Source: Gordonia jinhuaensis (lineage in GTDB: Bacteria; Actinomycetota; Actinomycetes; Mycobacteriales; Mycobacteriaceae). Taken from it: a DNA stretch of 64,000 nucleotides. Both the position numbers and the translations under genes were made by a program. The stretch is from positions 90,035-154,034 of the forward strand of contig NZ_BMGC01000008.1 of NCBI RefSeq assembly GCF_014639795.1, written 5' to 3'. Below, piece by piece: positions 27,240 to 35,350 of this stretch; positions within the stretch are counted from its first letter, which is position 1, and each line of letters starts with the position of its first letter. The notes below the pieces were generated by a model. It saw nothing but the letters and a program-made list of their open reading frames with translations. It did no database searches and was not told the origin of the DNA.

Positions 27240-27701
27240 ATGGTCGCTTTCAGCGCCGCACTGCTGCTTTACCGCGAGACCGACACGGGCATCGAGGTTC
27301 TCCTCGGCCATCCCGGTGGCCCGTTCTGGGCGCGCAAGGACGACGGAGCGTGGTCGATCCCCAAAGGTGAGTACCAGCCCGACGAGTCGGCGTGGGATGC
27401 GGCACGGCGCGAGTTCGAGGAGGAGACCGGGCACCGGCCGCCCGACGGGACACCGATCGATCTCGGCGAACTGCGCCAGCCGAGCGGGAAACGCATCCAC
27501 GCCTATGCGATGTGCGGCGAGCTGGATCCGGCGACCGCCACCTCAAACACCTTTGACCTCGAATGGCCCCGCGGTTCGGGATCATTCACGAGCTTTCCCG
27601 AAATCGATCGCGTTGAATGGTTCACGACGGGTGAGGCACGCAGCAAGTTGGTGACCGGACAACGCCCGTTCATCGATCGGCTCGAGGAGGGCATCACATG
27701 A
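27240..27701 (+). CDS. NUDIX hydrolase
   Basis: 153 aa. The Nudix box is complete: GEYQPDESAWDAARREFEEE followed by TG, matching GX5EX7REUXEEXGU. The PKGEY start of the box and the short length resemble small house-cleaning Nudix enzymes; the substrate is not predictable. TAGGCT (27228-27233) ends 6 nt before the ATG, so the mRNA is probably leaderless. It overlaps the next gene by 4 nt. Confidence 0.9.
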   Translation: MVAFSAALLLYRETDTGIEVLLGHPGGPFWARKDDGAWSIPKGEYQPDESAWDAARREFEEETGHRPPDGTPIDLGELRQPSGKRIHAYAMCGELDPATATSNTFDLEWPRGSGSFTSFPEIDRVEWFTTGEARSKLVTGQRPFIDRLEEGIT

Positions 27702-28069
27702 TCGGATCTGTGGCATCGGTGGTTCTCGACACGCGTGACCCGCGAGGACTGGCCACGTTCTACCAGCAGCTGCTCGGCGGTGAACTCTCCGAGGAGTCCG
27801 GCGCGGACGACGACTGGGTGGAACTCGACTGCGGAATGGCCGCCACGAAACTGGCATTTCAACTCTCACCACATCATTCGCCGCCGACTTTCCCCGACGA
27901 ATACGGCAGCCAGCAATTCCATCTCGATGTGCTGGTGGAGAGCCTCGACACCGGCGAGGCCGACGTGTTGCGGATCGGCGGGCGGAAGGTCGCCGGTCAG
28001 GACCACGACCACTTCCGCGTCTTCCTCGACCCCGCCGGCCACCCGTTCTGTCTGGTCGACGAGACATGA
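27698..28069 (+). CDS. VOC family (glyoxalase/bleomycin resistance-like) protein
   Basis: 123 aa, one vicinal-oxygen-chelate module pair. It begins with the typical VASVVLDTRDPRGLATFYQQLLGGEL and ends with FLDPAGHPFCLVD. Possible metal ligands include an early His/Glu set in QFHLDVLVES. Substrate unknown. The ATG overlaps the NUDIX stop (ATGA), so the two are translated together. Confidence 0.88.
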   Translation: MIGSVASVVLDTRDPRGLATFYQQLLGGELSEESGADDDWVELDCGMAATKLAFQLSPHHSPPTFPDEYGSQQFHLDVLVESLDTGEADVLRIGGRKVAGQDHDHFRVFLDPAGHPFCLVDET

Positions 28070-28082
28070 GGAGCCGCTCGGC

Positions 28083-29123
28083 TCAGTCGCGTCTGCGATC
28101 GGTGTCGCGGCTGGGCTGCACCCTCTTGGGTTCGCCGGGCATCTTCGGATAACTCGGCGGATACGGCATATCTGGCAGACCTGCCTCGCGGTCGCGATCC
28201 ACCCAGTCCATCAAGGGCTGCAACGATCCACGCTGTCGGCCGATGTCGGACATCGGATCGCCACGGTCGGCGAGCAATCCCGGGACGGTGGCGATGGTGC
28301 AGTCGAGCGGATCGACGTCGGCGAGTTCCTCCCAGGTTACCGGTGTGGACACCCGCGCCGTCGCCGACTTGCGCACCGAATAGGGCGAGGCCATGGTGCG
28401 ATCGCGGGCATTCTGGTTGAAGTCGATGAAGATCCGTTGCCCGCGGTCCTCTTTCCACCACGAGGTGGTCACCGCCTTGGGATCGCGGCGTTCGAGTTCT
28501 CGCGCCAGTGCGATTGCGGCATGGCGTGTCTGGATGAAATCCCATCTGGGCTCGATGGGCACGTACACGTGCACTCCGCGACCACCGGAGGTTTTGGGGT
28601 ATCCGCGCAGTCCGAGCTCGTCGAGGACTGGCCGCAGCAGATCGATCGCCACCCGACGGGCGTCGTCGAAATCGGTTCCCGGCTGGGGATCCATGTCGAT
28701 ACGCAACTGGTCGGGATGGTCGTTGTCGGGATCCGTTGTCGGCCAGGGATGGAAGGTCACCGTGCCCAGGTTTGCGGCCCACACCACATCGGCGGGGTGA
28801 CGGGGGCAGATCGCATCACCAGTTCGCCCCGACGGGAACGTGATGCGCGTGGTGGCCACGTGGTCGGGCAACTTCTTGGCCGCATGCTTCTGGTAGATCT
28901 CGTCGCCGGTGATGCCGTCGGGGAACCGTTGCAGAAATGTCGGGCGACCTGCCACCGCCGTCATGATCGCCCCCGACAGGGCCACCTGCCGGTAGTAGCC
29001 GACGAGGTCCCGCTTGCGCCCGCCCTTCTCGCCGAGTTCAGGGAAATAGATCTTGTCCGGGTTGGACATTCGCACACTGATCCCATCGACGTCGAGTTCC
29101 TCGGCGGGCGAACGTGAGGCCAT
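28083..29123 (-). CDS. LigD-type primase-polymerase (Prim-PolC-like)
   Basis: 346 aa archaeo-eukaryotic primase-like domain, as in the polymerase domain of LigD. The catalytic acidic pair is in LRIDMDPQPG, and other blocks are YPKTSGGRGVHVYVPI and RIFIDFNQNARDRTMASPYSVR. In M. tuberculosis the stand-alone homologue Rv3730c pairs with LigC for gap filling in excision repair. Here its ATG overlaps the ligC stop by 1 nt (TGATG), so it is translated right after the ligase. The C-terminal 30 residues are proline- and charge-rich. Confidence 0.9.
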   Translation of the reverse strand: MASRSPAEELDVDGISVRMSNPDKIYFPELGEKGGRKRDLVGYYRQVALSGAIMTAVAGRPTFLQRFPDGITGDEIYQKHAAKKLPDHVATTRITFPSGRTGDAICPRHPADVVWAANLGTVTFHPWPTTDPDNDHPDQLRIDMDPQPGTDFDDARRVAIDLLRPVLDELGLRGYPKTSGGRGVHVYVPIEPRWDFIQTRHAAIALARELERRDPKAVTTSWWKEDRGQRIFIDFNQNARDRTMASPYSVRKSATARVSTPVTWEELADVDPLDCTIATVPGLLADRGDPMSDIGRQRGSLQPLMDWVDRDREAGLPDMPYPPSYPKMPGEPKRVQPSRDTDRRRD

Positions 29124-30163
29124 CAGCGCGATCCTTCCAGCACATCATCGAGATCGAAGGTCAGCGGAACCTCGAGCTGGTCGTATCCGCAGCTGCGCGG
29201 ATCGCGGTCCGGGCGCCACCGCAGGAAGCGGACGGTGTGGCGGAAACGCCCGCCCTCCATCTGGTCGTAGCCGAATTCGGCGACCAGTTCGGGTCGGATC
29301 GGTATCCACTCCGAGGAGCCCTTGGGTTTCCATCGGCTCGGTTCGCCTGGTGCGACGTTGTCGGGATCGATGCGCATCGGTTCGAGTAGCTGCTGTAGTT
29401 CGATGCGCATGCGGTCGGAGAAGGCACTCGAGCCGCCGACCATCCGCATGGTGCCGTCGTCGGCATACAGACCCAGCAGCGCCGACCCGATTCCCTTCCC
29501 GCTCTTGTGGATCCGATATCCGATGATCACGCAGTCGGCGGTGCGCTTGTGTTTGATCTTGAACATCTCACGTTTGCCCGGCAGGTAGGCCGACTCGAGT
29601 CGTTTGCTGACGATACCGTCGAGGCCCGCACCCTCGAACTCGGAGAACCACGACTGCGCCTCGGCGTGATCGGAGGTGACCCGCGTGACGCGGCAGGTCC
29701 GCCCGGGTGCCGAGGAGATCGCCGACTCGAGCACCGATCGTCTCGTGGCGAACGGCTCGTCGAGCAAAGCGCGGTCGCCGTATGCGAGCGCATCGAAGCC
29801 GATGAACATCGCCGGCGTGGCCTCGGCGAGCATCTGCACGCGGGAGTCGGCCGGATGTATCCGCTGGCTCAACGAATCCCAGTCCAGTCGCCGCACTCCG
29901 TCGACCACGACGGGTACGCCCAGTTCACCGTCGAGGACCACCCGCTCGGGCAACTCCTCGCGCACCGCGGCGATCACCTCCGGGAAGTAGCGCGCCAGAT
30001 CCTTGCCGCCGCGCGAGCCGATCACCACCTCGTCGCCGTCGCGGTAGATGATCGCCCGGAACCCATCCCACTTGGGTTCATGCGACCAGTCGCCGGCATC
30101 GGGGATCTGAGGCACCGCTTTGGCGAGCATCGGCGCGATCTGGGGTATCACCGGCAGGTCCAC
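29123..30163 (-). CDS. ligC: ATP-dependent DNA ligase LigC
   Basis: About 346 aa. The adenylation lysine is K31 in EPKWDGFRA, followed by motifs VVLDGELGVP, GLDGIVSKR and MFKIKHKRTADCVIIGY, then an OB domain with the family-specific FRHTVRFLRWRPDRDPRSC. It seals nicks after Prim-PolC. The frame is open upstream to 30406, but the GTG at 30163 gives MDLPVIPQIAPMLAK, the known LigC N-terminus. An ATG at 30190 is an alternative. It is divergent from gluQRS. Confidence 0.92.
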   Translation of the reverse strand: MDLPVIPQIAPMLAKAVPQIPDAGDWSHEPKWDGFRAIIYRDGDEVVIGSRGGKDLARYFPEVIAAVREELPERVVLDGELGVPVVVDGVRRLDWDSLSQRIHPADSRVQMLAEATPAMFIGFDALAYGDRALLDEPFATRRSVLESAISSAPGRTCRVTRVTSDHAEAQSWFSEFEGAGLDGIVSKRLESAYLPGKREMFKIKHKRTADCVIIGYRIHKSGKGIGSALLGLYADDGTMRMVGGSSAFSDRMRIELQQLLEPMRIDPDNVAPGEPSRWKPKGSSEWIPIRPELVAEFGYDQMEGGRFRHTVRFLRWRPDRDPRSCGYDQLEVPLTFDLDDVLEGSR

Positions 30164-30257
30164 GTTTCCATCGTGACATCGAACAGCCATGCTGTGTCGC
30201 CGCGGGCGAAAACGGGTCAACGCGAGCACTCGCGAGCCGGGTAGAGTCGCGAGCGTC

Positions 30258-31178
30258 ATGGTCGATTCGATCGGCGCCGGCCGATACGCCCCCTCCCCCT
30301 CGGGTGATCTGCACATCGGCAACCTGCGCACCGCCCTGCTCGCCTGGCTGTTCGCCCGCAGCAGCGGACGCCACTTCCGGCTCCGCTTCGAAGACCTCGA
30401 CCGCACCGCGGACGGTGCCGCTGAACGTCAGCGCGACGACCTGGCCGCTATCGGGCTGGACTGGGATCCGCCCGAGATGCGGCAGTCGTCTCGGCTCGAC
30501 GTCTACGCCGGGGTCGTCACGGAGCTGATGTCGGTCGGACGCACCTTCGAATGCTTCTGCACCCGCCGGGAGATCCTCGAGGCACCGTCTGCGCCGCATT
30601 CCCCTCCGGGCGCCTATCCCGGAACCTGCCGGCATCTCACAGAGGCCGAGCGCGCGGCGCGACGTGCCTCCGGGCGGCGGCCGGCGATCCGGCTCCTCAG
30701 CGACACCGACACATTCACCGTCACCGACGAGTTGCACGGTGCCCAGACCGGCACCATGGACGACTTCGTCCTCGTACGCGGCGATGGGACCTACGCCTAC
30801 AACCTGGTGGTGGTGGTCGACGACGGCGCACAAGGTGTCGATCAGGTGGTGCGCGGCGACGACCTGCTCTCGTCTGCACCGCGGCAGGCCTATCTGGCGA
30901 CGTTGCTGGGCATCAGGCCACCGGTGTACGCACACGTGCCGATGGTGCTCAACACCGATCACATCCGGTTGGCCAAACGAGATGGCGCGGTGACACTGTC
31001 GGATCTGCACGCCGCAGGAATTACCACCGCACAGGTGGTGTCACTGATGGCCGAATCGCTCGGGCTCGCCAGTCCTGGCGAGCCGGTGTCCACACAGGCT
31101 CTGCTACAACGCTTCTCGCCGCAGCGACTCCCCCGCGAGCCGTGGATCTTCGAACCGCCGCAGCTCGTCGAGGACTAG
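30258..31178 (+). CDS. gluQ: Glutamyl-Q tRNA(Asp) synthetase
   Basis: 306 aa, a GluRS-like catalytic core without an anticodon-binding domain. The HIGH-like motif is PSPSGDLHIGN (residues 13-22), the zinc site is CFCTRRE ... YPGTCRH, and the KMSKS position is RLAKRDG. It attaches glutamate to the cyclopentenediol of queuosine 34 in tRNA-Asp. A tRNA-guanine transglycosylase converges on it with a 6-nt gap; that enzyme makes the Q34 it acts on. TAGAGT (30242-30247) lies 10 nt before the ATG. Confidence 0.92.
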   Translation: MVDSIGAGRYAPSPSGDLHIGNLRTALLAWLFARSSGRHFRLRFEDLDRTADGAAERQRDDLAAIGLDWDPPEMRQSSRLDVYAGVVTELMSVGRTFECFCTRREILEAPSAPHSPPGAYPGTCRHLTEAERAARRASGRRPAIRLLSDTDTFTVTDELHGAQTGTMDDFVLVRGDGTYAYNLVVVVDDGAQGVDQVVRGDDLLSSAPRQAYLATLLGIRPPVYAHVPMVLNTDHIRLAKRDGAVTLSDLHAAGITTAQVVSLMAESLGLASPGEPVSTQALLQRFSPQRLPREPWIFEPPQLVED

Positions 31179-31184
31179 TGAGAC

Positions 31185-32471
31185 CTAGGCGCGTCCGGCG
31201 TAATAGCGCCCGAGGAACTCGTCGCGGTACTCCGCATAGTCACCGTCGATGATCGCCTGGCGGGCGCGGGCCACCAGCGTGACGATGAAGTACTCGTTGT
31301 GGATCGTGCACAGCGTCGCGGCCAGCCCCTCCTTCGCCTTGAACAGGTGATGGAGATAGGCGCGCGTGTAGTGCGTTGTGTAGTTCACGATCTCGGGGTC
31401 GATGGGCCGGAAGTCGCGCTTGAACCGACTGTTGGTGATGTTGACCCGACCGTCGAGGGTGTACACCGCTCCGTTGCGGGCGACCCGTGACGGGGAGACG
31501 CAGTCGAAGGTGTCCACACCGTTCTCGATGGCGGTGAAGATGTCGTCAGGTTCGCTGATCCCGAGCAGATGTTTCGGCTTGTCCTCGGGCAGTTCCTCGT
31601 TCACCCAGCCCACGATGGTCCCTAGGTTCTGCTTCTCGAGCGCACCACCGATCCCGAAGCCGCCGAAACCGCGTCCGCCCTGCGCCTGATCCTCTGCGCT
31701 GATGGCGGTGAGGTCGCGAGCTGCCTTGCGGCGCAGGTCTTCATAGTGCGCGCCCTGCAGCACACCCCACAGCGACTGCGGCGGACGATGTCCGCGCGCA
31801 CGGGTGAGCTCATTGTGGGCAGCCAGGCAGCGGATCGCCCACAACCGGGTGCGCTCGAGCGAATTCACCTGGTACTCACGGGTGTTCATGAGTGTGGTGA
31901 GTTCGTCGAAAGCGAAGATGATGTCGGCACCGAGCTCATGCTGGATCCGCATGGAGATTTCCGGGGAGAACCGGTGCGTCGAGCCGTCCAGATGGGATTT
32001 GAAGGTCACCCCGTCGTCGTCGACGTGGGCGAGACGTTCTTTGCCCTCGGCGATCTTCGCGTCATCCTGCGCGGTGGCGATGTCCATCGCGATGACCTTC
32101 TTGAAACCCGCGCCCAGCGACATCACCTGGAATCCGCCGCTGTCTGTGTAGGTGGGCCCGCGCCAGTTCATGAACGCACCGAGGCCACCGGCCTCGTCGA
32201 TGATGTCGGAGCCCGGCTGCAGATACAGGTGATAGGCGTTGGCCAGCACCGCCTGCGCACCGACATCGGCGATCGACTCTGGCAGCACCGTCTTGACTGT
32301 CGCCTTGGTGCCCACCGGGACGAACGCCGGGGTGGCGATGTCGCCGTGCGGGGTGTGGATCGTCCCGGTGCGGCCGAGGGTGCCCTCCAGCCGCGTACCC
32401 ACCGTGTAGCCCCGATCGGGTCGAACGGGTTCGATCGAGGTGGGGGCGTCCGGCTGGCGTGCACTACTCAC
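31185..32471 (-). CDS. tgt: tRNA-guanine transglycosylase, lacking the zinc-binding cysteines
   Basis: About 428 aa, longer than typical TGT. Catalytic parts are present: DSGGFQVMSLG, SHLDGSTHRFSPE, the GGFGIGG loop and the nucleophile aspartate in VDTFDCVSPSRVARNG. In ordinary TGT the C-terminal zinc site is CxCxxC followed by a His. Here the segment reads PEIVNYTTHYTRAYLHHL (359-376), with no cysteines, while the His (H391 in TIHNEYF) remains. It should exchange G34 for queuine or preQ1 in GUN tRNAs. The GTG at 32471 is the best start; no clear Shine-Dalgarno. Confidence 0.88.
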   Translation of the reverse strand: MSSARQPDAPTSIEPVRPDRGYTVGTRLEGTLGRTGTIHTPHGDIATPAFVPVGTKATVKTVLPESIADVGAQAVLANAYHLYLQPGSDIIDEAGGLGAFMNWRGPTYTDSGGFQVMSLGAGFKKVIAMDIATAQDDAKIAEGKERLAHVDDDGVTFKSHLDGSTHRFSPEISMRIQHELGADIIFAFDELTTLMNTREYQVNSLERTRLWAIRCLAAHNELTRARGHRPPQSLWGVLQGAHYEDLRRKAARDLTAISAEDQAQGGRGFGGFGIGGALEKQNLGTIVGWVNEELPEDKPKHLLGISEPDDIFTAIENGVDTFDCVSPSRVARNGAVYTLDGRVNITNSRFKRDFRPIDPEIVNYTTHYTRAYLHHLFKAKEGLAATLCTIHNEYFIVTLVARARQAIIDGDYAEYRDEFLGRYYAGRA

Positions 32472-32545
32472 GCGACCATCATCCCATCGACCGACACACC
32501 CCCACCGACGGCCTGCCCGCCCGGCTCCGCGGTTACGGTGAGGCC

Positions 32546-33055
32546 ATGTGCTTTCACCGGGCAATCCGCACCGCGACCCGTGTGGGGCTGGTGGCCGCGG
32601 TGGGCGGCGGTGCACTGGCGCTGAGCGCATGCGGCGACGATTCGACGGCGTCGGCGCCGGCCACCTCGACCGCTGCGGCACCGGCTACGAGCGCGGCGAC
32701 GACCACGGACGCTCCGGGCGCGCCCTCGGCCGCACCCGATCGGGACGACGCCACCACCGTCGCGGGCCCGCGACTCCCGCCGGCGACGTCGATCCCGGCG
32801 TCGCGGCAGTCACCGACCATCGCCGGGAGGCGCTGCGGTGAAGCCGGTGGGCCCGAGGGGGCGTTGCGGGTGGTCATCGTCGAGGGCACCGCGACATGCG
32901 CCCAGGTGATGCCTGTGGCGCGTGCCTTCGGACCGCGGATCGCCTTGGCGCGCAACGAAACCGTGGACGGCTGGCAGTGCGGACCGTCGGAGACCGTCGG
33001 GGTGCTCGCGAACTGCTCGCGCGGCGACGACACCTTCGGCTTCGTCTCCCAGTGA
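32546..33055 (+). CDS. Putative lipoprotein
   Basis: 169 aa. The signal peptide RTATRVGLVAAVGGGALALSAC ends in a lipobox (LSAC), followed by an Ala/Thr/Ser/Pro linker of about 70 residues. The C-terminal part has four cysteines (RRCGEAG, TCAQV, WQCGPS, NCSRG) that could form two disulfides in a small extracellular domain. Family unknown. TACGGT (32534-32539) ends 6 nt before the ATG, suggesting a leaderless mRNA. Divergent from tgt. Confidence 0.78.
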   Translation: MCFHRAIRTATRVGLVAAVGGGALALSACGDDSTASAPATSTAAAPATSAATTTDAPGAPSAAPDRDDATTVAGPRLPPATSIPASRQSPTIAGRRCGEAGGPEGALRVVIVEGTATCAQVMPVARAFGPRIALARNETVDGWQCGPSETVGVLANCSRGDDTFGFVSQ

Positions 33056-33090
33056 GTCCCGTCGAGTGAGTTCTCAGGGCATGTGAGTTC

Positions 33091-33639
33091 TCACAGCGGC
33101 TGGGCGCGCCGAACCTGATCGGCAGCACGAGCCGCATCGAGTTCGACGTCGGTACGGATCAACGCCGGCCCCAGGTGCAACTGTCCCGACGACAGCGGCT
33201 GTGCGCGCAGCCCGCCGCGGCCGATCAGCGCCTTGCGCGTCCCCTCACCGGCCATCGCATCCATCCACGAACACGGATGGGCCGGGCGACCGCCTCGCAG
33301 CCGCACCCACTCACCACCCGCGCAGATCTCGAACTCACGCCCACGCAACGGATCGAGTTCCAGACCTCGGACCACGATGTTGCGCCGACTCACCGCCGGG
33401 TCGACGTCACCGGCGGCGGCCTGCCACGCCTCGAGCGCCAGCAAGGTGACTGCCGCCTCGGTGTGGGCACGGACGCCGAAGAATCGATCACCGCGGATTC
33501 CCTTGTCGGCGACCAACTCGACCCGATCGGGCAGCGACGTCGGCACCTGCGACGCGGGCCCGTCCTTGGGCCGACCGAAGTAGGCATGGGCGGGTGAGAC
33601 GAGCAGGAGCTCGATCTCGAACGGGTACTCGTGCATCAT
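33091..33639 (-). CDS. MOSC domain-containing protein
   Basis: 182 aa, a single MOSC domain. Landmarks are VADKGIRGDRFFGVR, the SRRNIVVRGLEL motif and the conserved cysteine in AHPCSWMDAMAGEGTRKAL. MOSC domains bind molybdenum cofactor or sulfur carriers; stand-alone ones have been proposed to mobilise sulfur or handle N-hydroxylated compounds. The neighbouring genes do not narrow this down. Two ATGs 3 nt apart are possible starts. Confidence 0.85.
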   Translation of the reverse strand: MMHEYPFEIELLLVSPAHAYFGRPKDGPASQVPTSLPDRVELVADKGIRGDRFFGVRAHTEAAVTLLALEAWQAAAGDVDPAVSRRNIVVRGLELDPLRGREFEICAGGEWVRLRGGRPAHPCSWMDAMAGEGTRKALIGRGGLRAQPLSSGQLHLGPALIRTDVELDAARAADQVRRAQPL

Positions 33640-33689
33640 CTCGCCCTCAAGGATGCCACCAGACGTTCCCGTCCCCGATGCAGCGGCAG

Positions 33690-33723
33690 GTCACCACAAC
33701 ACAGAAGTCACCACAACGCAGAA
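33690..33723. repeat. 17-bp tandem repeat next to a terminator
   Basis: Two adjacent copies of GTCACCACAACACAGAA (33690-33706 and 33707-33723) differ at one position. The second copy runs into the left arm of the long hairpin at 33720-33757. Confidence 0.75.
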
Positions 33724-33757
33724 CACCCTCCCGTCCGGATGGACGGGAGGGTGTTCT
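33720..33757 (-). terminator. Strong terminator after tRNA-Ser(CGA)
   Basis: A perfect 17-bp stem (AGAACACCCTCCCGTCC and its complement) around a GGAT loop, 6 nt after the tRNA 3' end on the minus strand. It is the longest perfect hairpin noticed in the window and could work in both directions, including for upstream plus-strand read-through. Confidence 0.85.
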
Positions 33758-33763
33758 CACCGG

Positions 33764-33851
33764 CGGTGGCGGGGGGATTTGAACCCCCGGTACGGGGTTA
33801 CCGCACACAGCATTTCGAGTGCTGCACCTTCGGCCGCTCGGACACGCCACC
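33764..33851 (-). tRNA. tRNA-Ser(CGA)
   Basis: 88 nt type II tRNA on the minus strand. The acceptor stem GGTGGCG pairs with CGCCACC, the anticodon stem is CAGCA/TGCTG around CTCGAAA (anticodon CGA), with a long variable arm and a GGGGGTTCAAATCCCCC T-arm. CCA is not encoded. It reads UCG. Confidence 0.95.
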
Positions 33852-33918
33852 GCGAAAGACTGTACCGCAGGGGCGCCCCGAGCCTTAAATCAGCAGCTCA
33901 GCACCTATTTTCGAGTGC

Positions 33919-34128
33919 TCAGTGGCCGGTGAGCTTGTTCTTGATGTCGTCGACCTTGTCCTTGACCGCGTCTGCGGCGTCGGAGACCTTCTGCTTGGCG
34001 TCGGCCTGTGCCTGATCGCCCTTGCCCTCGTTCTTGAGGTCGTCGTCGCCGGTGAGGCTCCCCGCAGCTTCCTTGCCACGACCCTTCAGGTCTTCGGCCT
34101 TGTTCTGTGCGTCGTCAGTGGCGCCCAT
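33919..34128 (-). CDS. CsbD family protein
   Basis: 69 aa, highly charged and alanine-rich: MGATDDAQNKAEDLKGRGKE, then SLTGDDDLKNEGKGDQAQADAKQK. This is the CsbD/YjbJ pattern found in small stress-induced proteins of unknown biochemical role. The ATG at 34128 has GAGGAGCG 5-8 nt upstream; the frame is open further but that part is not conserved-looking. Confidence 0.88.
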   Translation of the reverse strand: MGATDDAQNKAEDLKGRGKEAAGSLTGDDDLKNEGKGDQAQADAKQKVSDAADAVKDKVDDIKNKLTGH

Positions 34129-34271
34129 GGCACGCTCCTCGCTCGTAAACGGATCCCGGCCAGTTCGCTTCTTCAGGCTCGGACGAGCCGACCCCCGTGG
34201 CCGCAACTACCGGCGGTTCGCACCGCCTGACACCACGCTGCCACATCCGCCGATCCGCACCACCGGAAATG

Positions 34272-34739
34272 TCAGGTTTGCCGGTGTCGCGCGAAAAAGT
34301 CGATGAGGAGTTGCCCACATTCGGCCTCCCGAATCCCCCCACGAACCTCGGGGCGATGGGTGTTACGGCGATCGCGCACCACATCCCACAGCGAGGCCAC
34401 CGCACCCGTCTTGGGTTCCCATGCCCCGAACACGAGCCGATGGACGCGGGCCGCGACGATCGCACCGGCGCACATGGTGCACGGCTCGAGGGTGACCGCG
34501 ATGGTGACGCCTTCCAGCCGCCAACCGTCGCCGTACACCTGCGCGGCCCTGCGCAGGGCGAGAATCTCCGCATGCGCGGTCGGGTCGCCGAGCTCCTCGC
34601 GCGCATTGTGCGCACGGGCCAGTTCGGTACCGTCGGGACCGACGACCACCGCACCGATCGGCACGTCGAGCGGCGACGCCGAGGTCGCGGCCTCGATCGC
34701 CGCCCCGATCAGGGCCTCATCGGAGCGCCGCATCCCCAT
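34272..34739 (-). CDS. tadA: tRNA-specific adenosine-34 deaminase
   Basis: 155 aa cytidine/deoxycytidylate deaminase fold. The zinc site and proton shuttle are in TAHAEILALRRA and LEPCTMCAGAIVAARV. It converts A34 to inosine in tRNA-Arg(ACG); that tRNA gene is in this window at 46696. It lies 16 nt downstream of its associated-protein gene, so they are likely cotranscribed. Confidence 0.93.
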   Translation of the reverse strand: MGMRRSDEALIGAAIEAATSASPLDVPIGAVVVGPDGTELARAHNAREELGDPTAHAEILALRRAAQVYGDGWRLEGVTIAVTLEPCTMCAGAIVAARVHRLVFGAWEPKTGAVASLWDVVRDRRNTHRPEVRGGIREAECGQLLIDFFARHRQT

Positions 34740-34755
34740 CGGTGATCGGGCCGTA

Positions 34756-35292
34756 TCAGTGACCGAGCGCGTCGAGCACAGTCGACAGTTCGTCGGCGAA
34801 TCCGAGTCGCGCGGCGATCATGCCGAGTTGTTCGTCGGCATACAGATCGGTGTCGCCGATGATCACGCTCATCACGGGCTCGGGAAGGCCCAGATCGGCG
34901 AGAATGCCGGCATCGCCCTCCCCCCACGGCTCCACATCGTCGAGATCGTCGGGATCGATGTCGGGGATGTCGACGTGCAGCTCGTCGAGGACGTCGGCAG
35001 CGATGTCGTAGTCGATCGCCGCGGTCGCATCCGAAACCAGCAGCCGTGCTCCGGCGGGTGCGGGGCGGATCACCACGAAGAACTCGTCGTCGACATCGAG
35101 GAGCCCGAACATCGCACCGGCGCTGCGCCGGTCCCGCAACTGACGCTCGGCGTCGGCCAGGCTGGTCAGAGCGCTCGAATCCAGCGACGAGACCGCCCAG
35201 GCCCCGTCCTCATGCACCACCGCAACAGCGAACCCATCCAGCTGCTCGGTATCGCTATCCGTGTCCGCCGAGCGCTCGACTCCACCACTCAT
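34756..35292 (-). CDS. tRNA adenosine deaminase-associated protein (TIGR03941-like)
   Basis: 178 aa strongly acidic protein, with the segment VDIPDIDPDDLDDVEPWGEGDAGILADLGLP and the end DELSTVLDALGH. It matches what is known of the actinobacterial family always found beside tadA and named only for that. Function unknown. It starts 58 nt from the divergent tyrA. Confidence 0.82.
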   Translation of the reverse strand: MSGGVERSADTDSDTEQLDGFAVAVVHEDGAWAVSSLDSSALTSLADAERQLRDRRSAGAMFGLLDVDDEFFVVIRPAPAGARLLVSDATAAIDYDIAADVLDELHVDIPDIDPDDLDDVEPWGEGDAGILADLGLPEPVMSVIIGDTDLYADEQLGMIAARLGFADELSTVLDALGH

Positions 35293-35350
35293 GGGGTCAC
35301 ATTAGGACACCGAGCGGGTTCTCCCAAGTCCGATGTGCCAGGCTGGATCG

